Shown here: positions 63,112-64,000 of the stretch, piece after piece
Layout of the letters: each line of letters starts with the position of its first letter
How positions within the stretch are numbered: position 1 is the stretch's first letter
Assembly (NCBI GenBank): GCA_023249305.1
Contig: JAHFCU010000008.1
Coordinates: forward strand, 1-64,000
Direction of reading: 5' to 3'
Length of the DNA: 64,000 nt
From: Gemmatimonadota bacterium
Lineage (GTDB): Bacteria; Gemmatimonadota; Gemmatimonadetes; Gemmatimonadales; Gemmatimonadaceae
The notes under the pieces: model-generated
Told to the model about the DNA's origin: nothing
Seen by the model: the letters and a program-made list of their open reading frames with translations, nothing else
Databases searched by the model: none
Translations under genes and position numbers: made by a program

Positions 63112-63453
63112 TCACCGGCAGCACGATCCCGTCCGGCGGATGGGGAGCACGCCTTTGTGCGGCTGCATTGCCACCGCGAGGTCGTGCACGTCGGCTAGGG
63201 CACCGGGGACGATCTTATAGTACGACCAGCGTCCCTCGCGCCGATCGGTGACGACTCCCGCCTCCTTAAGCACGCGCAAGTGAAACGAGAGCCGAGACTG
63301 CGCCGCACCCAGCTCATCCTGCAGTTCGCACACGCACCGCTCGCGATCGCGCAGCATCTCGAGAATCGCGAGCCGCGTGGCGTCGGAGAGCGCATGAAAG
63401 AGCGATTCGGCGCGTGCGAGGTCAGGAAGGGCAGTGCGGGCGGCGGTGACCAT
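63112..63453 (-). CDS. arsR: Arsenic-responsive ArsR family repressor
   Basis: The 113-residue winged-helix protein has ESLFHALSDATRLAILEMLRDRERCVCELQDELGAAQSRLSFHLRVLKEAGVVTDRREGRWSYYKI. CVC in the alpha-3 helix is the classic arsenite-binding site, and a C-terminal GSCCR adds further thiols. Binding of As(III) would release it from the operators at 63073 and 63466. ATG 63453 is preferred; the promoter placement suggests a leaderless transcript. TTG 63462 is an alternative. Confidence 0.93.
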   Translation of the reverse strand: MVTAARTALPDLARAESLFHALSDATRLAILEMLRDRERCVCELQDELGAAQSRLSFHLRVLKEAGVVTDRREGRWSYYKIVPGALADVHDLAVAMQPHKGVLPIRRTGSCCR

Positions 63454-63459
63454 GGTTCT

Positions 63460-63488
63460 CAATATATCAAGAAATATTGTTGCGTCAA
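63460..63488 (-). promoter_or_regulatory. arsR promoter with operator in the spacer
   Basis: On the minus strand TTGACG (63488-63483) and TATATT (63466-63461) are 16 bp apart. The dyad CAATAT...ATATTG (63460-63479), containing ATCAAGAAATATTGTT, fills the spacer and -10. The start codon ATG at 63453 lies only 7 bases after the -10, so transcription probably begins at or next to it. Confidence 0.7.
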
Positions 63489-63504
63489 GGTCACCGGCCG
63501 AGGT

Positions 63505-64000
63505 TCAGAACTCCATCGTAATACCCGCGCTGGGCAGCCACCCGAGCAGCAGCTCCGGAGACCGTGTGACGGTGATGCGGTTGTTCGACGCTGAGGTCTT
63601 ATAATGAATGGCCGACGGGTTCTGCGTATCGAAGATGTTGAACACGTCCACAAACATCGTCATCGATCGCCGGCCGATGGTCACTTCGCGCGTCACACGG
63701 GCGTCCATGCGATGGTACCAAGGGAGGCGGTGCGCGCCGAGGTCTGTGACCGGGCCGTACACCGTGAGCACCGTGGGACTCTTGACTCCCTTGGAGTTCT
63801 TGACCGTGTCGAGCACGAACTGCACCGGCGATTCCGGCCACCCACTGTGCGCCTGCGCGGCGACGCTTACGTGCCAGCGCTTCTCCCCGGGGCTCCACGT
63901 GGCGTCGAGGTAGAATGTGTGCGGCTGGTCCCATGGGCGAACGACGTCCGTGACGCCCACGCGGTCGGTCACGCGCGCATGTGCGTAGCTCACCGCCCAG
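63505..64000 (-). CDS. C-terminal end of a TonB-dependent receptor (truncated by window edge)
   Basis: The frame is open to the window end. About 165 residues of beta-barrel are visible: DQPHTFYLDATWSPGEKRWHVSVAAQAHSGWP, LPWYHRMDARVTREVTIGRRSMTMFVDVFNIFDTQNP and the last strand LLGWLPSAGITMEF ending in Phe, as in outer-membrane barrels. VDVFNIFDTQNP is a typical late-strand motif of TonB-dependent receptors. Its substrate is unknown; the arsR gene is directly downstream on the same strand. Confidence 0.85.
   Translation of the reverse strand, partial: WAVSYAHARVTDRVGVTDVVRPWDQPHTFYLDATWSPGEKRWHVSVAAQAHSGWPESPVQFVLDTVKNSKGVKSPTVLTVYGPVTDLGAHRLPWYHRMDARVTREVTIGRRSMTMFVDVFNIFDTQNPSAIHYKTSASNNRITVTRSPELLLGWLPSAGITMEF

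Overview
The window looks like a chromosomal segment of a Gemmatimonadota bacterium. This rests on very high GC, a Gram-negative envelope (LptF/LptG, TonB-dependent receptors, TonB-type domains), a large SprA-type outer-membrane protein of the kind otherwise known from the Bacteroidota-Chlorobi-Gemmatimonadota side of the tree, and many alanine-rich proteins with signal peptides. The assignment is inferred from gene content; no rRNA is present. I see no tRNA, rRNA, CRISPR array, transposase, integrase or phage gene.

Layout. 0-3.2 kb: end of an unknown gene, then aconitase acnA. 3.2-13.3 kb: a patatin-ferredoxin fusion, an amino-acid permease overlapping a kynureninase-like enzyme, a class-A-beta-lactamase-like serine hydrolase, psuG, a TPR protein and an M16 double-domain peptidase. 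13.3-18.1 kb: a minus-strand run of DUF2461 protein, membrane protein, degenerate AdoMet-decarboxylase-like protein, M28 peptidase and cNMP-binding protein. 18.1-25.4 kb: CDP-alcohol phosphatidyltransferase, a DsbA-like/VKOR disulfide pair, Ser/Thr kinase and acetyl-CoA synthetase. 25.4-36.4 kb: a STAS protein behind a probable cyclic-di-GMP-I riboswitch, gamma-glutamyltransferase, aquaporin, flavin reductase, DUF92 protein, M24 peptidase, two more APC permeases and ctaB (heme o synthase). 36.4-50.9 kb: envelope block with an Oar-like TonB-dependent receptor, lptG/lptF, sprA, a glutaminyl-cyclase-like M28 lipoprotein and a ComEA-like HhH protein. 51-55.3 kb: type IV pilus motor and platform genes pilB, pilT, pilC. 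55.4-60.4 kb: pirin, BlaI repressor with an M56/TonB/plug-like fusion, serine acetyltransferase and a phosphoesterase. 60.4-63.5 kb: arsenic resistance set (arsR, arsM, GNAT, ACR3). The end of another TonB-dependent receptor closes the window.

How parts fit together. SprA, the adjacent glutaminyl-cyclase-like lipoprotein and the signal peptides form one theme: all six signal-peptidase-I-type signal peptides I can place in this window end in A followed by Q, the pattern called the Q-rule in Bacteroidota, whose exported proteins are capped as pyroglutamate by a glutaminyl cyclase. DsbA-like/VKOR, LptFG and the TonB-related proteins serve the same envelope. The STAS protein and the pili may share cyclic-di-GMP input, but only the riboswitch is visible here.

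The strongest unexplained signal is a set of short phased repeats, 10 bp or 7 bp in period, that begin at or within a few bases of the stop codons of about nine unrelated genes and are often arranged as large inverted pairs. I do not recognise them as a named family.
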